DNA from: Sipunculus nudus
Lineage: Eukaryota > Annelida > Sipuncula > Golfingiida > Sipunculidae
Reading direction: 5' to 3'
Assembly (NCBI GenBank): GCA_026874595.1
Contig: CM049321.1
Location: 24,580,479 to 24,644,478 of the forward strand
DNA: 64,000 nucleotides
In this document: piece by piece, positions 1 to 13,400 of the stretch
Layout of the letters: every line of letters begins with the position of its first letter
Numbering within the stretch: the stretch's first letter is position 1
Translations under genes and position numbers: made by a program
Notes under the pieces: generated by a model
The model's database searches: none
What the model saw: only the letters and a program-made list of their open reading frames with translations
Told to the model about the DNA's origin: nothing

Positions 1-50
1 ACATGCACATAATTGTGTGCGCCATTCCGTTTTGTTTAATTAATTTCCAG

Positions 51-60
51 ATTGACTCTT
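51..60 (+). other. Possible end of a 5' untranslated exon of TRIM copy 1
   Basis: A strong donor (GTAAGT) begins at 61, and a good acceptor lies about 205 bases downstream (T-rich tract then AG at 264-265, just before the ATG at 267). This would make the coding exon the second exon, with the first ending at 60 and starting at or before the window edge. An acceptor-like TTTCCAG also ends at 50, so the exon could be a 10-base stub. The evidence is splice-site shape only. Confidence 0.25.
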
Positions 61-266
61 GTAAGTGAAGCTTTGCTCAGCATATGAAAGTTAAGTTCAA
101 TACTCATCGAAAATGATATTCGTCGGTCTGTTTTTCGGATGAAGGTTCTACAGTAAACAAAAGTTATTTTGCGTAATAAAAAGAGCAAGAAGGGAGTTTC
201 ATGTCAGTTTATGCAAAAAAAGGAAAGTACAGTCTTATGAATAAACAAATTTGTATTTTTTTTAGG

Positions 267-3200
267 ATGGCCATGTCCAGACCACTTCCGCAGAATGATG
301 GTAGTGGTAGGAATTTTGAGTGTTCCATCTGTTTATTGCCTATGGATGACCATAAACCACGTGCTCTTCCTTGCCTTCATACATTCTGTGAACCATGTTT
401 GATTAAATGTGCGGAGAAAGAACGGAATGATAAAATCACTTGCCCTACATGCAGACAGGTAACGCCTCTTCCACAAGGAGGAGTTGCTGCACTTCCCATC
501 AATTTTCAACTTAAGCGGTTTTCTACGATTCTTCACCAAGATAGGTACTGTCAAAATTGTATAGAAACTGTAATATCACCGCCTCTGGCAGCTTTTTTCT
601 GTGATACCTGTCAAAAGAAATTTTGTGGTTCGTGTACGGCAAAGCACAGAAACATTCATTTGTTTTCGGAGCATTTATCGGTTCCTCTTAAGAAAGACAT
701 GTCGCATAATTACACAAATGGCTGTGCACAACATGACATGCCGGTAGATGTATATTGCTCAGTTTGTCAAGAATGCATTTGCGCGTTATGTGCAATGAAG
801 GAAAAGCATAGCGAGCATTATGATAAGCTACTTGACTTAAAGAAGGAAGTTGATAACGCCTCTACACAAGCGACGCATGCGCTAAACCAGATAAAACCTA
901 ACTTATCTTTATTTGACCGTTCACTTAATGATAGCTTACACAGTCTCAACCAACTGTATACACATATACGAGAGAAAGGGAATGAAAGAAAACGATACAT
1001 TGACTTGGACGTCGAAAAGCTCCAGAATGAACTTGAAGAAAGCTTCATTCAACCCGTCAAAGAATGTATTAAACGCGTGAAACTGTTTGAGGATAACATT
1101 AGAAAGACAGAAAATATCATCGAAGCGAAGCAGACAACGTTAAATACATTGACAGAGCTTAAGCGACACACTTATGAGTGTATTGAAAAGAACCAGCGTT
1201 TAGTGGAAATTGTGAAAACGTTAAGTGACGTTCCGGAACTCCAGGTGTCCCCAGAACAGTCAAGCTTTGGAGCACTATCTTCAAAAGCCGGTCCTCGAAG
1301 AATGCAACTCGGTAAGATACTGTTCCCATCTTTACATATATGTTGTATATGTGTAAAACGTGACTGTAACAAGACACGTGAAATGTTGTACCTAAATCTG
1401 AACATTAAAAATGTAGTATGAAAGATTGCAGTATAATACATATTTACCATTAAAATCAATGGCTGGCTGGTAATGATCATATATAAACGTTCATGTAACA
1501 TGTGTTAAACATAATACGTGTGTTACATGACAATACATATATAAGCATGTTCAAGTAACACTGATATTGTTCAGATATGAATTCACCTATTTCATCAAGT
1601 GATGGGTGTAACTGAGTCCATTTGTTATTTAATTAATAAACCAACCGCTGAGCAACAAACCTTCTGGCCTACTGAGGGTCTAGCTATCATTGCGCTACTA
1701 CGATATTATTGAATGAATTATGTTAAGCCTGGAACGAGTGCCATAGTCCAACATTACAAGTTCAACAGTGCTAATTTGTGTTAACAAGCTTGTTATCTTG
1801 TATCGGGGACTAGGCAAAGTTTTCTGAAAACAAGTGATCTGATTTCTAGGCTTTGATATAAAAAAGCTCACAACAATTAATAAGTATTTTATAAAATAAT
1901 AATGACCTAGCTTTACCAAAGTATGAACCCGACAGAAAGAGCTTTGCATCAAGGATAATTATAAATATATAACATGCTGCTCGAATTCAATAGTTACTAT
2001 CTTATACTCTAAGATTATGCAATATGACATGGAAATACCGTGTAGTAATCAACGATGCCATTCACCAACTTTGCCTGGTTAATGCGTATTATTTCATATT
2101 AAGTCTACATCACTTTGACTGAACGGAGGCAATCAGTGATAAATATGGTGGACCGACGACTTTTAATTGTGAAAGGACGATGATTTATCATTTAATACAT
2201 GCACATCGTAACCAAATAATTATTTTATACTGAAATTGCATTATAGAAGAAATACCTGAGGAAGAAGATACCGAGAGGGATCCGGTAAAGAAATTTGGAG
2301 AACGCGTGACAAGGGTATCGGGCCGTGGTCCCGTAAGTATATAAAACTTATTTTGTTATTGTTTATCAGCAATCCACAGAGTTATATGCTGCACAGATTC
2401 ACAAAGGTACATATGTCATCACTCGAACAATATGCATCACAAACAATAAATATCAATACATCTACAGGTAAAGGAATTGTGTCTTTAACTAGGGTTATTT
2501 AATTACATCTTGAGCGAGAAGTTCTGTACAGAAGAGAAACGTATTAAAGCTCCAGTGTGTTTGATTTTCTGTGTATCTCTAATATTTTTTCAGACATAGT
2601 GGACTATATTTAAGTATGTCCCTTAATTTGAATCCAAACAATTTATATTTACGTGAATCGTGTAGTATATTCAGAATAGTTAACTCATGTAATAAGCTAA
2701 TTAATTAAGTAGCAGTTCCATCTAATTTTCCAAGATTTACGGCATGACCAGTATAGATGTTACAGTGTCTCAATATCATTGTTAGAAAATGTTGCTATCA
2801 TATCAGTATTAATCTTCCACTTATATTACCAACCGTTGTCAGTGAAAAGTCATGCAGCATTCGTTTTTAAAGGAACTGTGATTTACATTTAAACATCCAT
2901 TGAAGAAGATGAAAAAGTTCAGTTTTCCTGTTTATAGCCATACTTTCAATATATGTATTGACCTGTGTGGGAAGGATTACCTTGGGTTGCTTCTTTCCGT
3001 AATAAAAATACATTTGGTTATTTTTAATAAAAGGTATTTCATTTTTAGTTAAAATTTCAGTAGTCTTTAGCTTTCTTACTTCATTTGATCTGTCTCTTTG
3101 TTTCAGGGATTTTTAAAGTTTAAATTATTCCTCTCCACTGCATATGACATCTAAGTAGAAAAAAAGCGTATTTTCTAGGTACTAAATGGATTTGTCTCTA

Positions 3201-4160
3201 CCATAGCACATGCCATTATGGAAAGATTGTATATATTTATATTATTTTATATGAAATTATAACATTTACTTTGCAAGTTTCCAGGGCAAAGATTCAGGTG
3301 GCACAATTATTTAACAAGGTGATCACCTCCTCTTTTAATAAAAAAATACGTATACACAGGTGTCCATGATTAATAATATTTCTGAATAGTTCAAAGAATC
3401 CACAATATTTTGTCAAAATGTACTTTATTTATAAAATTTAGCTGATGTTTCATCACTACATGGGCTTTTCTTTGATTTTATGCCTATTAATGCAAACAAG
3501 TAGACGCGAGTTTGAGTAAAAAATTTCCATAAAATTGCCGCTCAAATTCCAATATTTACTTCAAGTCAGCTTGCAATCATCAGCCTACAGACATAGTTCT
3601 TAATTGCATTTTTTCCCAAGATTCGAAATGTACTTTTTTTTTCATTCATGCCACCTGACTTTTGACTTAGTTATTACAACCTTAAGGTTTTTCTTGATCT
3701 ACCTTATATGACAGATGATTGATCGTTCACCTGTATATCTAATGGTTTCTCTTAAATTCTCAGATGTTCCTTTGGTTCTTTCTCTTTCATCTAATCTATA
3801 CCTCATATGCAAATCTAATAATGATATTGATTTATTTATAAACGTCACGGCAATATAAATGTATGAGGAAGTAGATAACAATATGGTGAATAGATAACTT
3901 CAGTTTAATTTAAGGATAAACGTAAGTTTAGCAAAAAAGAAAAAAACTGTTAATCAGTAAGCTTTCTAATCCCTATCTCTTACAATCGCTTTAAACTTGG
4001 CAAAATTTTTCCCTTTGCCTTATAGGTTGTGGTTGGCACTGTTCTGGGCGTGTGTGGCACTGGATCTGTGGCCGTGCGGTGGGATAATGGTGTCAACAAT
4101 TTCTGTCAGGCAGAAGACCTGAGAGTGCTACATGATTATATGGTTGAACAAAATATATGA
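267..4160 (+). CDS. TRIM-like E3 ubiquitin ligase: RING, two B-boxes, coiled coil, MIB/HERC2 (intact, 3 exons)
   Basis: Three exons, 267-1311, 2247-2332 and 4026-4160, join in frame to 421 residues. The RING is C3HC4 (C19, C22, C36, H38, C41, C44, C59, C62). A B-box-1-like finger spans about 95-136. B-box 2 is canonical (C153, H156, C164, C167, C172, C175, H181, H184). Residues 185-320 are charged and heptad-like, a probable coiled coil for dimerisation. Residues about 363-421 resemble a MIB/HERC2 domain: G-x-R-V-x-R, then G-T-V and the WDNGVNN motif, split between exons 2 and 3. RING/B-box/coiled-coil proteins are typically ubiquitin ligases; MIB/HERC2 domains bind partners in Mind bomb and HERC2, so this one may select substrate. 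I chose ATG 267 because an acceptor (T-run, AG) ends at 265, so the longer frame from 201 is probably intron; a second ATG follows at 273. All introns have GT-AG ends. Exact substrate is unknown. Confidence 0.8.
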
Positions 4161-4448
4161 TGTCTTATGTGATATTGCACGTAAACGATGATGTTAATAC
4201 CAAATTATTTACAAGCTTGTATATTCTTCAGCTTTAGTTACATTTAGATCTCATAGCTATTGGCTCTCATCATTATCAGGTGGTCAAGGTAGATTATATA
4301 CATATTAACCTGCCACTGAGACCATAATGAAGAAAAGGTTAGAGTAATTACCATAGCCTCATTTGTCTTATTTTGCGTTTGATATTGGGGCTTTCCTCCT
4401 CGTCCAAAGACAACAGGGACACACATAACCCTTGATACACATCTTCAC

Positions 4449-4454
4449 AATAAA
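4449..4454 (+). terminator. Poly(A) signal AATAAA of TRIM copy 1
   Basis: A canonical AATAAA lies 289 bases after the stop codon at 4158-4160. It is the first canonical hexamer I saw downstream. Confidence 0.5.
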
Positions 4455-4785
4455 TCATTTACAAAATAATTTAAGCCTACGAGGGAGTTTTATTTCGCCC
4501 ATTAGGGCAATAACGATACTTCGATTCTCACTTTGCTTCTCCAGGTACGACAAGCGTTACAATTAAGTGTTCTTCACTGTTTCCGGAGCTAAATCACCTT
4601 TTCATAGACCCTTTCCCCCTTTGCCCCTACGCTCCAGGCATACTGAATAATGAAACTGGCCCTTAAATTGGTTTGTTCAACGGGACTTTAGGCAATCAGA
4701 TGACAATTAATGATTTTTGGCCATTCATGCTTTGTCTAACATACGCTTGACTGCTCATAATAACTAATTGCCGAAGTCGCTATTC

Positions 4786-4788
<3 letters not shown>

Positions 4789-4850
<62 letters not shown>
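4789..4850. repeat. (TA)31 microsatellite
   Basis: An uninterrupted TA dinucleotide tract of 62 bases. Confidence 0.95.
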
Positions 4851-4853
<3 letters not shown>

Positions 4854-5369
4854 CGCATGAACACCGACTGCTGATTATTAGTTTAAAACAGCTTCAACAA
4901 AACATTGACAATATAAAATTTCGAATATTCTTGTTGTGCATTAATTTGAAATTTCATTAAAATGGTCTATTAATTGTTTTTTTAAATTCGTGAATATATG
5001 CATCATGAATCACGCTAGGTTCTCTGACAAAAAGAGTTCCAATATATCTAATGAATAAAAATGTAATATAAATCTTTTTTTTTAATGTGACAGAAAGTAA
5101 TTTGTTTTAGCCATTTTCTGTCTGAACCGCTTATACAAGATGGAAATATAGGCCCTCTTTTTCACTACAAAAACTTAGCATGCACATTCAATTATTCTGA
5201 GCTTCAGTGAAAACTGCTAACATTAGTTTTGATCGTTTACATTGTCTTTGATTTTCGAACAGACTCGATGTATAGATTCTGTTTTTGAAAGAAACTATAT
5301 TATCAAACCTTATGAAATGGCCCAAGATATAACCTAGATTGATCATTGCATGTTTATACTGTATTTCAC

Positions 5370-5530
5370 AACGGGGGAAAGGTGCGTAGGACCAAGCTTA
5401 ATTATGGTGATATTGGTGGTTAATCATATCAATTGATCTTGTTTTAAAGTACATATTCGTATAAATCATAAAAAATAGAGGATTATGCTGCCCGAATATA
5501 TTGAAAAGCTATCGCCCTAGCAATGGCAAG
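5370..5530 (+). repeat. 3'-flank block duplicated at about 11361-11525
   Basis: Shared anchors in the same order and orientation are GGGAAAGGTGCG / GGAGAAAGGTGCG, then GTGATA-TGGTGGTT, and a CTGCCCGAATA-like motif. Similarity is patchy, as expected for old non-coding sequence that was duplicated with the TRIM genes. Confidence 0.5.
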
Positions 5531-7470
5531 GACTGTCGATTAACATAAAAAAAAATTAAAAGCAATCAGATGTGACAATAAATCTCTTTTTCCACGAATG
5601 AAACAACGCTGCAGCTTATGAATCTTTATATGTCAAAACGTCTTTTTTGTAACATTTTTTTAATCTCCCCCAGAGTATTAAGTGTACCTCGCAGAATGTC
5701 GCATTATTAAACATTCCCTACCGACATATGTAGCACATATAAACAGCATATAATACCCGACCGAACAAAACGATTTCCCCTGTTTTTACACGCCATGTGA
5801 GGAGGTATTTATTAATTTGACTTTAGCAGACATTTCATAGACATGTACGCATTATTTATCTCCGATATGGATTGGTTGCTGTATGGATTAGATCATTGAC
5901 AGATGTGTTTGGCTTGTCACTAATTAAAAGGAAGAGTGCACATGTAAAAAAGTCAACAACATGCAAGCGTTATATGTAAATAAGCAACGTCAACGCGTAT
6001 ATAGAGCAATGAGTGTACTGAGGCACTTGGTATTGAGATATACTACTACTGCGAGGGTGCGCGAGGGTGGATTTAGGATTTTGGATTTGATATACACCAA
6101 GGCACAAATTCTCTTGAAAATTTCACACCTTCAGCAAAGAGAGCTCGCCTTGATAAATCGGCGATGAGGTGCACGGCAAGAATAAAATTTCATTCTGTTC
6201 ACTTGTTACATATCCCCCACGCTCTTATCTGTCATTGATCGCGTATAGTTTGCAATGACTAAAGCATTTTACAAGCACATTTAGTAGACAAAATCAATAC
6301 AGCTGTTTATCCAATCCTGCCCTGTATGATAGAAACCCCGTCCCTGTTGTCACGTTGTCAGTGGAATTTCCCAGTATTATGGGTCTTGATTTTTCCAAGA
6401 ATATTCTACTTACCCCCAGCTAATGGCTGACATGATGTCATTAGGGTCGATTGCCGGCATTATACTTAAGTTTGTCCTGTCCTTGTATATCAAACTGTGT
6501 CAACATTTGTACGGTTTTATATATGCGTACATAAGCTTGGTATAATAGCGTGTGTTTTCATAACAAAATTTTTTTTCATGTCATTGTTGGTGCCATATGA
6601 GAGCGTCTTTTATGTGTAGCTAGAGTATGTTTATCCGCGTAAGAGGATATATACTGATACTGACCCAGGTAACAGACACGCCGAATGAAAGCTTGAGTCG
6701 AAGCAAAGTGGTGTTACATTTACGCTTACGTAGAAGTAAATTTTCATTTCAGAAATGTAAATCGTTTGCATAGGAGTAAAACCCACACATTTTATTTGGT
6801 TTATAAAACGAGTGGGATGAATGAAATCGGAAACACACAATTACGGTAGGGAATAACGAATATCTTCGACAAGTGTTACTTTTAACATGATCCAATACCA
6901 GGCAAGGATTTCTATTATGTTAACAAGAATTGGCAGAACATTAACACCTATGAATTATGAGTATTTTTAATAAATTGAAATATCAGGGCGGCTTTATTAG
7001 TTGTGTTTGGCAGGGTGTGAGTGTGTGTCATCTGCAGAGTGACACTCGATGGATTAAAATGCATTTTCACTTACAAAACCCAACTGAACTTTATTTGACT
7101 GTCAAAACCTAAAAACAGTTACAAGCTGCTCATTAAAGAAGAGTCACACTAAGACAGGTTGTAATATATTGACAACTGTTTGTATTGACACAGTGAATTT
7201 GTACACATCCTAGGACCGACCATTTAATAAATTGTAAACACATATCACAGCTACTATAAGCTAAGCTTCACATAAGCTTATATCAGTACTGACCCATCAT
7301 CTTTCACTGGGATCTATTCGATTAAAGGCATAAGCTTAAGTTCTGTAATGCTTAGTACTAGTATGGCCCCGTCCATTGTCCTATCAAAAAAGCCAAAAAG
7401 ATATACACATTTATTTACACATAGATTTCAATAGAGTATACACGCGCTATGTGAAACGTGAAAAAAATGA

Positions 7471-7474
<4 letters not shown>

Positions 7475-7530
<56 letters not shown>
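7475..7530. repeat. (TA)n microsatellite
   Basis: About 28 uninterrupted TA units. Confidence 0.95.
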
Positions 7531-7531
<1 letters not shown>

Positions 7532-8282
7532 GTTACAATAAACAGGAAGTAACTCACTCTTTTACCAAAGAAGTGTACGTATACATATTATGTGGTTATA
7601 TGGAACTATCATTCCTAATACGCGCCGCGGACACAGTCATGGACTTTATACATGTATTTGATATTGACACTATTATCGCCCACATACGTTGTAGTATTGG
7701 AGGAACTAGTATACACTTTGTCCACTAAGGTGAGCAGTCTTCTGTAATATTCAAATAGGAAAGGCAGTTGCACTGATATACATAGTTCCAGTGAGAAGAG
7801 AGTGTTGTACAGGCCTACATATATTCTGGTTTGTCAATGTTACCTACTTGAACTTTATTAAATTGCCCGTATCGAACATAGAGTACTGTGCGCTTTGAGA
7901 TCTGTATCATGTAATATGAGTGACGTATTGATTGTTCTACCGATATCTTTTGACAACTAAATCGCCTTGATCTGGATTAATTCTATAACTAAGATATGTT
8001 GTGGTGATAGTTATTCTCCTGAAGGCAGGACTTGGTGATGTCAAAAGAATTATCCAAGCCCTGTACGCATTGTTAACAGCCGACAGTCAAGTGGAATACC
8101 CCGGTATTATAAGAATATTAAAATGAAATATTTATGCATTATTATATTGATTTTTCATACAAAAAAATGAAAGATCTGAGGAAAAATGCCTGTATTTGGG
8201 GCCTTCCAGATATATATTTTAAACCTATTTCAGATAAGGATTTCTATTAATTATATTGTGTGGATGTGGTTGAAGGATAGCC

Positions 8283-10207
8283 ATGTCCAGACTGCCGCAG
8301 TCGACTGATGATAAGGGTGGAATCTTTGAGTGCCCTCTCTGTTTTTTGTCCATGACGGACCGTAAACCACGTGCTTTGCATTGTCTCCATACGTTTTGTG
8401 AAACGTGTCTGGTGGAATTTGAGAAGAAATGCAAAAAGGGATCAGTAACCTGCCCTAACTGAAAACAGGTGACGCCACTATCACAGGGAGTAGTTTTCGC
8501 ACTTACACAAATTTACCAACTTGGTCAATTTTCTTCGATTCTTCGACAAGAAAAATACTGTGAAATCTGTGTAGAAACCGTAAAGTCTCCGCCGTTAGCG
8601 ACTTGTTTCTGTAATAAATGTCAACAGAAATTCTGCGAATCCTGCAAGGAAAAGCATATATCTATTCCTGTGTTTTCAAAGCACCAGCTTGTTCCTCTTT
8701 TGGAAAATAAGTCGAAGAAGGACACAAACAAGTGTGCGAGACATGACTTGGACCTAGATTTATACTGTCCAGAATGTAAAGAATGTATTTGCACGTCATG
8801 TGCTATGAACGAAAAGCACAGCGATCATTACGAAAAACTGTTTGACATGAAGACAGAAATTGAAACTCTGTCCGAACAAGCGTCAACAGTTATAAAACCA
8901 AGGAAAATAGACTTGTCTTCATGCTCTCGTTTATTAGATAAAACCATGGAGCGCCTGTATGAACTTAGTGAAAATATACGAAAGGAAGGGGATAAAAGAA
9001 AACGACAGATCGACATGGAAGTAGAAAAACTTCAGGTGAAATTGGAGGAGAACTATATTCAACCTGTCCAAAATTGTATCACCAATTTGAAAGGTTTCAT
9101 GGATAATATTAAAAGCACAGAGCAAATAATTGAGGCTAAGAAAATAGAACCTCAAACATTAGAACTATTGAAGGTATATAATTCTGAGTGGAAAACTAAT
9201 AACATTATTTTCGAAAAACAAAATGAAAAAATTGAAGAAAGTGCCTGAGTTTGTAACCTCACAGGATTCTCCAAGCATTGGACATCTGGGTAAGACTATA
9301 AACCCCATCAATATATTTTGTTACCGTGTATTACTAAAATAAGGAGGCTGATCATGCTGCATAATACAGCATTACAGTGCTCACTTCATGAAAAGAACTA
9401 TAACATACATAATAAAATAATATGTACAAAATACATAATAAAAATAGGTGTAGTTTAAATTCACAGGCTTCATAAGGAAGAATCGGGCATGAGAGTATGA
9501 ATTCGATGAGTGACAGGCAATGGGTTGGTTTTTTACATACAAAAGGTTTATATGCAGAGCTGAATTGATAAAGGCCGTGACTGTAGCTAGGTTTTTTCAG
9601 TATTTGTTTCCTACCATATACTTCCATTCATATATAATTATTTTGAATCTCGTTTGTAAAGGTTAATTGCTAACTCATCTTTAACGCTTCGTCGATAATG
9701 TCTGTGGAGAGAGACCTCGGTGTCCATCGGTTTGGGTAATATTGTCAGCAGTGACTCTGAGTGACTACCTTTGTGATTCACAATTACAGACAGCTGGCTT
9801 TACCAATGTGTTGCTCATATTTTAATGGTTTAACTACAGTTATCATTTATCGTTAAAGGTGGTGTATTTTAACATACGGCCCCTCACTACACCAGATGTC
9901 TTATGCACCTGCCGGAGACCTTGTTTTTAATAAATCTGAAGTATGTTATTTCAGTTGAAATACCTTGCCCTGAAGATTTGGAGGCCATGATGAAACGAGG
10001 AGCTCGCGTGGTAAAGAGATCAGGTTTGGGCCTCGTAAGTGTGTTGGAACTCGTTTTGCTAATTTTTTAATCATAATTGTGGCAATTTAGCGTCATAGCG
10101 AACTAAATATCTCACGAAATAGATACCCATGTGATCTAATAAGTTTTGTAAAGTTTACAGAAAGTAAAATTTAAAATTAATGTTTTACAGGTAATTCTCT
10201 CCTCTTG

Positions 10208-10262
<55 letters not shown>

Positions 10263-10445
10263 TATACAGAGAGAAAGAGACAAACTACATATACTCGTGT
10301 ATTTTTACAGGGTTTAGAATCCCTAGTTGAAGGAACAGTATCGGGGGCATGTGGCGGTGGCTCTGTAATAGAACAGTGGGATAATGGTGCTAACAACACA
10401 TGCATTGTAAGCAACGACGGTCAGTACGACCTCCGGCTGACTTGA
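8283..10445 (+). pseudogene. TRIM copy 2: RING/B-box/coiled-coil/MIB-HERC2 gene with in-frame stop and frameshift
   Basis: Paralogue of the gene at 267-4160 with the same three-exon plan: 8283-9289, 9955-10034, 10311-10445. The RING starts normally (C17, C20, C34, H36, C39, C42, C57), but the codon for the eighth zinc ligand is TGA (8460-8462) where copy 1 has TGC. After it the frame stays open to 9248 through an intact B-box 1, B-box 2 and coiled coil. A net +1 shift near the A-run at about 9225-9232 then moves the reading frame; in the shifted frame residues VPEFVTSQDSPS align with VPELQVSPEQSS of copy 1, and the donor at 9290 is phase-compatible with exon 2. Exons 2 and 3 are undamaged and carry G-A-R-V-V-K, E-G-T-V-S-G, WDNGANNTC and a terminal YDL. 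The upstream acceptor has lost its T-rich tract. Most likely a young pseudogene; assembly error at the A-run could explain the frameshift but less easily the TGA. Confidence 0.75.
10209..10267. repeat. (TA)n microsatellite in last intron of TRIM copy 2
   Basis: An almost pure TA tract about 45 bases upstream of the exon 3 acceptor at 10309-10310. Confidence 0.9.
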
Positions 10446-13400
10446 ATCAATATTTGATATCGTTGATGGACATTTCTTTAGGAAAACGTTTCGTCATATT
10501 ATAATGAATGCTGTACAATTTTACACTCTGGTTGAGTTTCCAAACATATGGTGGTTCTGCTAGCCAAGTCTTTCTTGCTTTCTCCAAATATTAGAGAAAA
10601 CGTACAAAGAAAACCCATAAATATACTACTAAGAACAACATATATATCGACCGAGAAAAATATCGTGGGTGGTTTTGAATATTAGAGATAGTATGTTCAG
10701 AAACTGTTATCTTCAGCATCATGACTTAGCCATGGCATTTATGACTCGTCATTGTTTTACTATGGCACCGTTTTAATCCTTACAAAATAAATAGAGGTCA
10801 ACAGCTGGTCATTTCTCAGAGGAGGAAGGCATTCCAAACCAAACATAATTAGAATTGTGCACTGGAATATGAATGTTAAAAGTATACCTGTTGAACAAGT
10901 CTGTTATTAAGACTTGTATTTATAATAAGACTGCAATTGATCATGACAATGTACATGGTTGTGTACATATTCATCAGACTTCGCCATTTGTGAATGGAGT
11001 ATTTTTCTTTTTTCGTTTTTTTTTTTTTTTGGATTCTGTAAATCTTATTTGATAAAAATACCTTAAATATCAACAAAGTCTGAGCTTCATACAATCCCCT
11101 AAAAGCACATCACTAGCCCAATTTAAATTAACGAGCAATTTACCTCTTGGGCATCCATCACGTCTACAATAATTGGAGCAGACATTGCCACAGTAATTGT
11201 AGATGCATCTTCTAGTTACAGCCATCGGGTTTCGATATGTTGTATTATGTTTAATCTTTATGTATTGGTTCTGATTTTACCTTATAGATCCCAGGATACA
11301 AAGTCTAATATCACAATGTTTAACCTTGATTGTTCTTCATTTTTTTACGGTACTCTTATATGGGAGAAAGGTGCGATGGGCAAACCTTAAATATAGTGAT
11401 ACTGGTGGTTGAATATTTCTGTTCATCTTATTTTTCAAAAACCATTATCACATATCTTATCAAAGAAATACAGGAGAATACTGCTGACCGAATACTGCAA
11501 AGGCATCCCAGACTGGCACTTTCCAAAAAGCCTTGTTTAAAGAGCAAAGGGGACTACCGCCTTTTTTAATAATTTTAATATACAGCAGCGGCTTGTTTTG
11601 TCTAGCTCGGTGAGGTCGAATTTATTTTGTTAGTAAATGATAATGTATGCCACCGCAAAATTTAAAAGATTGCCAAGATCAAGCTTACCATACAGAATAT
11701 TTAGTATAGTGCTAAAGTGAGTTATGTCTGTCATTACAATATGTAAAATATGCAATAATGCTCTTCTGAACAAGGATATATATCATTTAAGAACCAGTGT
11801 TGTTTAAAAGACCTTAACTTTCCCTTAAGTCAATATCCATTGTTATAATCTGTGGAAGGGAGTATCATGTTCTTCCAAATATCTATACTCACCGTAGGCA
11901 TTCTTAAAAGTGATCGGCATGAGACTTTTTAAAGAGAAGGCTAGATATTCAAGTACCTAATCCAATAATCAGTAGTGGTGGTTTGGTTTTAGCGAACATA
12001 CATATTACATCAATAATGAGAGTAGGGAGCTTATTATGTCCAAACCATCAAACTCCAAAACCGAAGGGACTAAATAAAGGGAGGGGAAAACAATGTTGTT
12101 TTAAAGTAATTGTAATCGATTATAATAAGCCTACGGCAAAAGTGAAACTCTTCGATTTGATATGTTGCTATTCGATTCTTGCTCGTTGCATGCAAATCAC
12201 CCCAGGGAAAATTAAACTGCTTAATTCAAGAAGCCTTGTAGATCATTGTGTTCAGAGGTCCTTAACCTAATTTAGAAATAGAATGGCTCATCCATAGACT
12301 AAGACTAAATGTCCTGTACACACAATCAAAGGCAAGCTTTTCGTCGGTGTTTACAAGAGCAGGCTACGGAATAGCTTACAGCAGGTGAGTCGGTCGTCCT
12401 CGTTATTCTCTTTTCATTATCGAAGCTGGTATAATATTTATATTTTGGTAAAAACGGAGGCCAAAGGCGAAAAAGAAACATTTGTGAATATGACACACCA
12501 TTGGCTTAGCTGAGCTATAATTTATGGAGTTACAACGCTGGTTACCTGACCGGTTTCGAGTTCTACATCTTTTTCGTAATTTAAAATATTGTGTATAAGA
12601 CCAGGATCAGCAATGAAAAGGTCATGTATGTAACTACATGCAGATTATGTTAAATTATTTGCTGATAATAAATGCTTTTGTTTAACAATGTCTCATATAG
12701 AAATCGCATATAATTATGGTTTGCAGAAAGAAGACAAGATTATATTGAATTTGAATGAAAAGTAAAAATAACATCTATTCTAGTATTACCATGTTGTGTT
12801 ATTCTGATTTATCTAGAACCTTATCACAGCTCTTGAGTTATTGACCCAATCATCGCCGATGTCTCTTAAAATAAGCTCCTGCTAAGTGTTTTTGCTTATA
12901 AGATAAGAACAACTCACATAATATTTATATATTTTTTTCCTGTAACCAATAGTTGCACATTCGTTTGTGATATATCCCTGGAATAGTTCTTATATTATAG
13001 TAAATGTACTTATTATTGATATGCTAAATTAGGAGGACACTGAAGAATATTTTGCTAAATATGCTTCCAATAATTCAAAAGATTGTGATCACATATTCAT
13101 GTTTTCAATGCAGTCTAATAATAACTTAGGGCAAAAACATGAGGAATTGTTCACCAAAAAACTGATAATGCTCGAAATTTTAAGAAAAGAGAAACCTCCA
13201 CCAAAGTGAAATATAAAAACAAATATTTGAACGCAATTTTGAGCACTCCCTTGATATATACATGACAAACAACTCCGCATTAAATAGATTCATCTTGAAT
13301 AGTCCTGCACGACATTAGCCCAATAAAAATTGTGTTTTGTTTCCTTAATTTCATTCTCTTTGACCCACTTTTAAAGCGGATTCGATTTAGTTTTTTTTGT

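Larger units (their letters stand above)
4161..8282. other. Intergenic stretch between TRIM copies 1 and 2
   Basis: No supportable gene. It holds two long (TA)n tracts (4789-4850 and about 7475-7530) and a block at about 5370-5530 that matches the 3' flank of TRIM copy 2 (about 11361-11525). Short open frames here (for example 5961-6167) have no recognisable domain. Confidence 0.6.

Noticed and set aside
201-266. Upstream 22 codons in frame with TRIM copy 1
   Set aside because: A T-run followed by AG at 264-265 is a good splice acceptor, and copy 2 has no matching extension.
8460-8462. TGA read as selenocysteine in place of the RING cysteine
   Set aside because: Recoding needs a 3' SECIS element, which I could not identify, and the same copy also has a frameshift and a weak acceptor, so a pseudogene explains it better.
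8469-9248. Separate RING-less gene starting after the copy 2 stop
   Set aside because: The frame opens with GTG; the first in-frame ATG lies inside B-box 2, so no sensible start exists.
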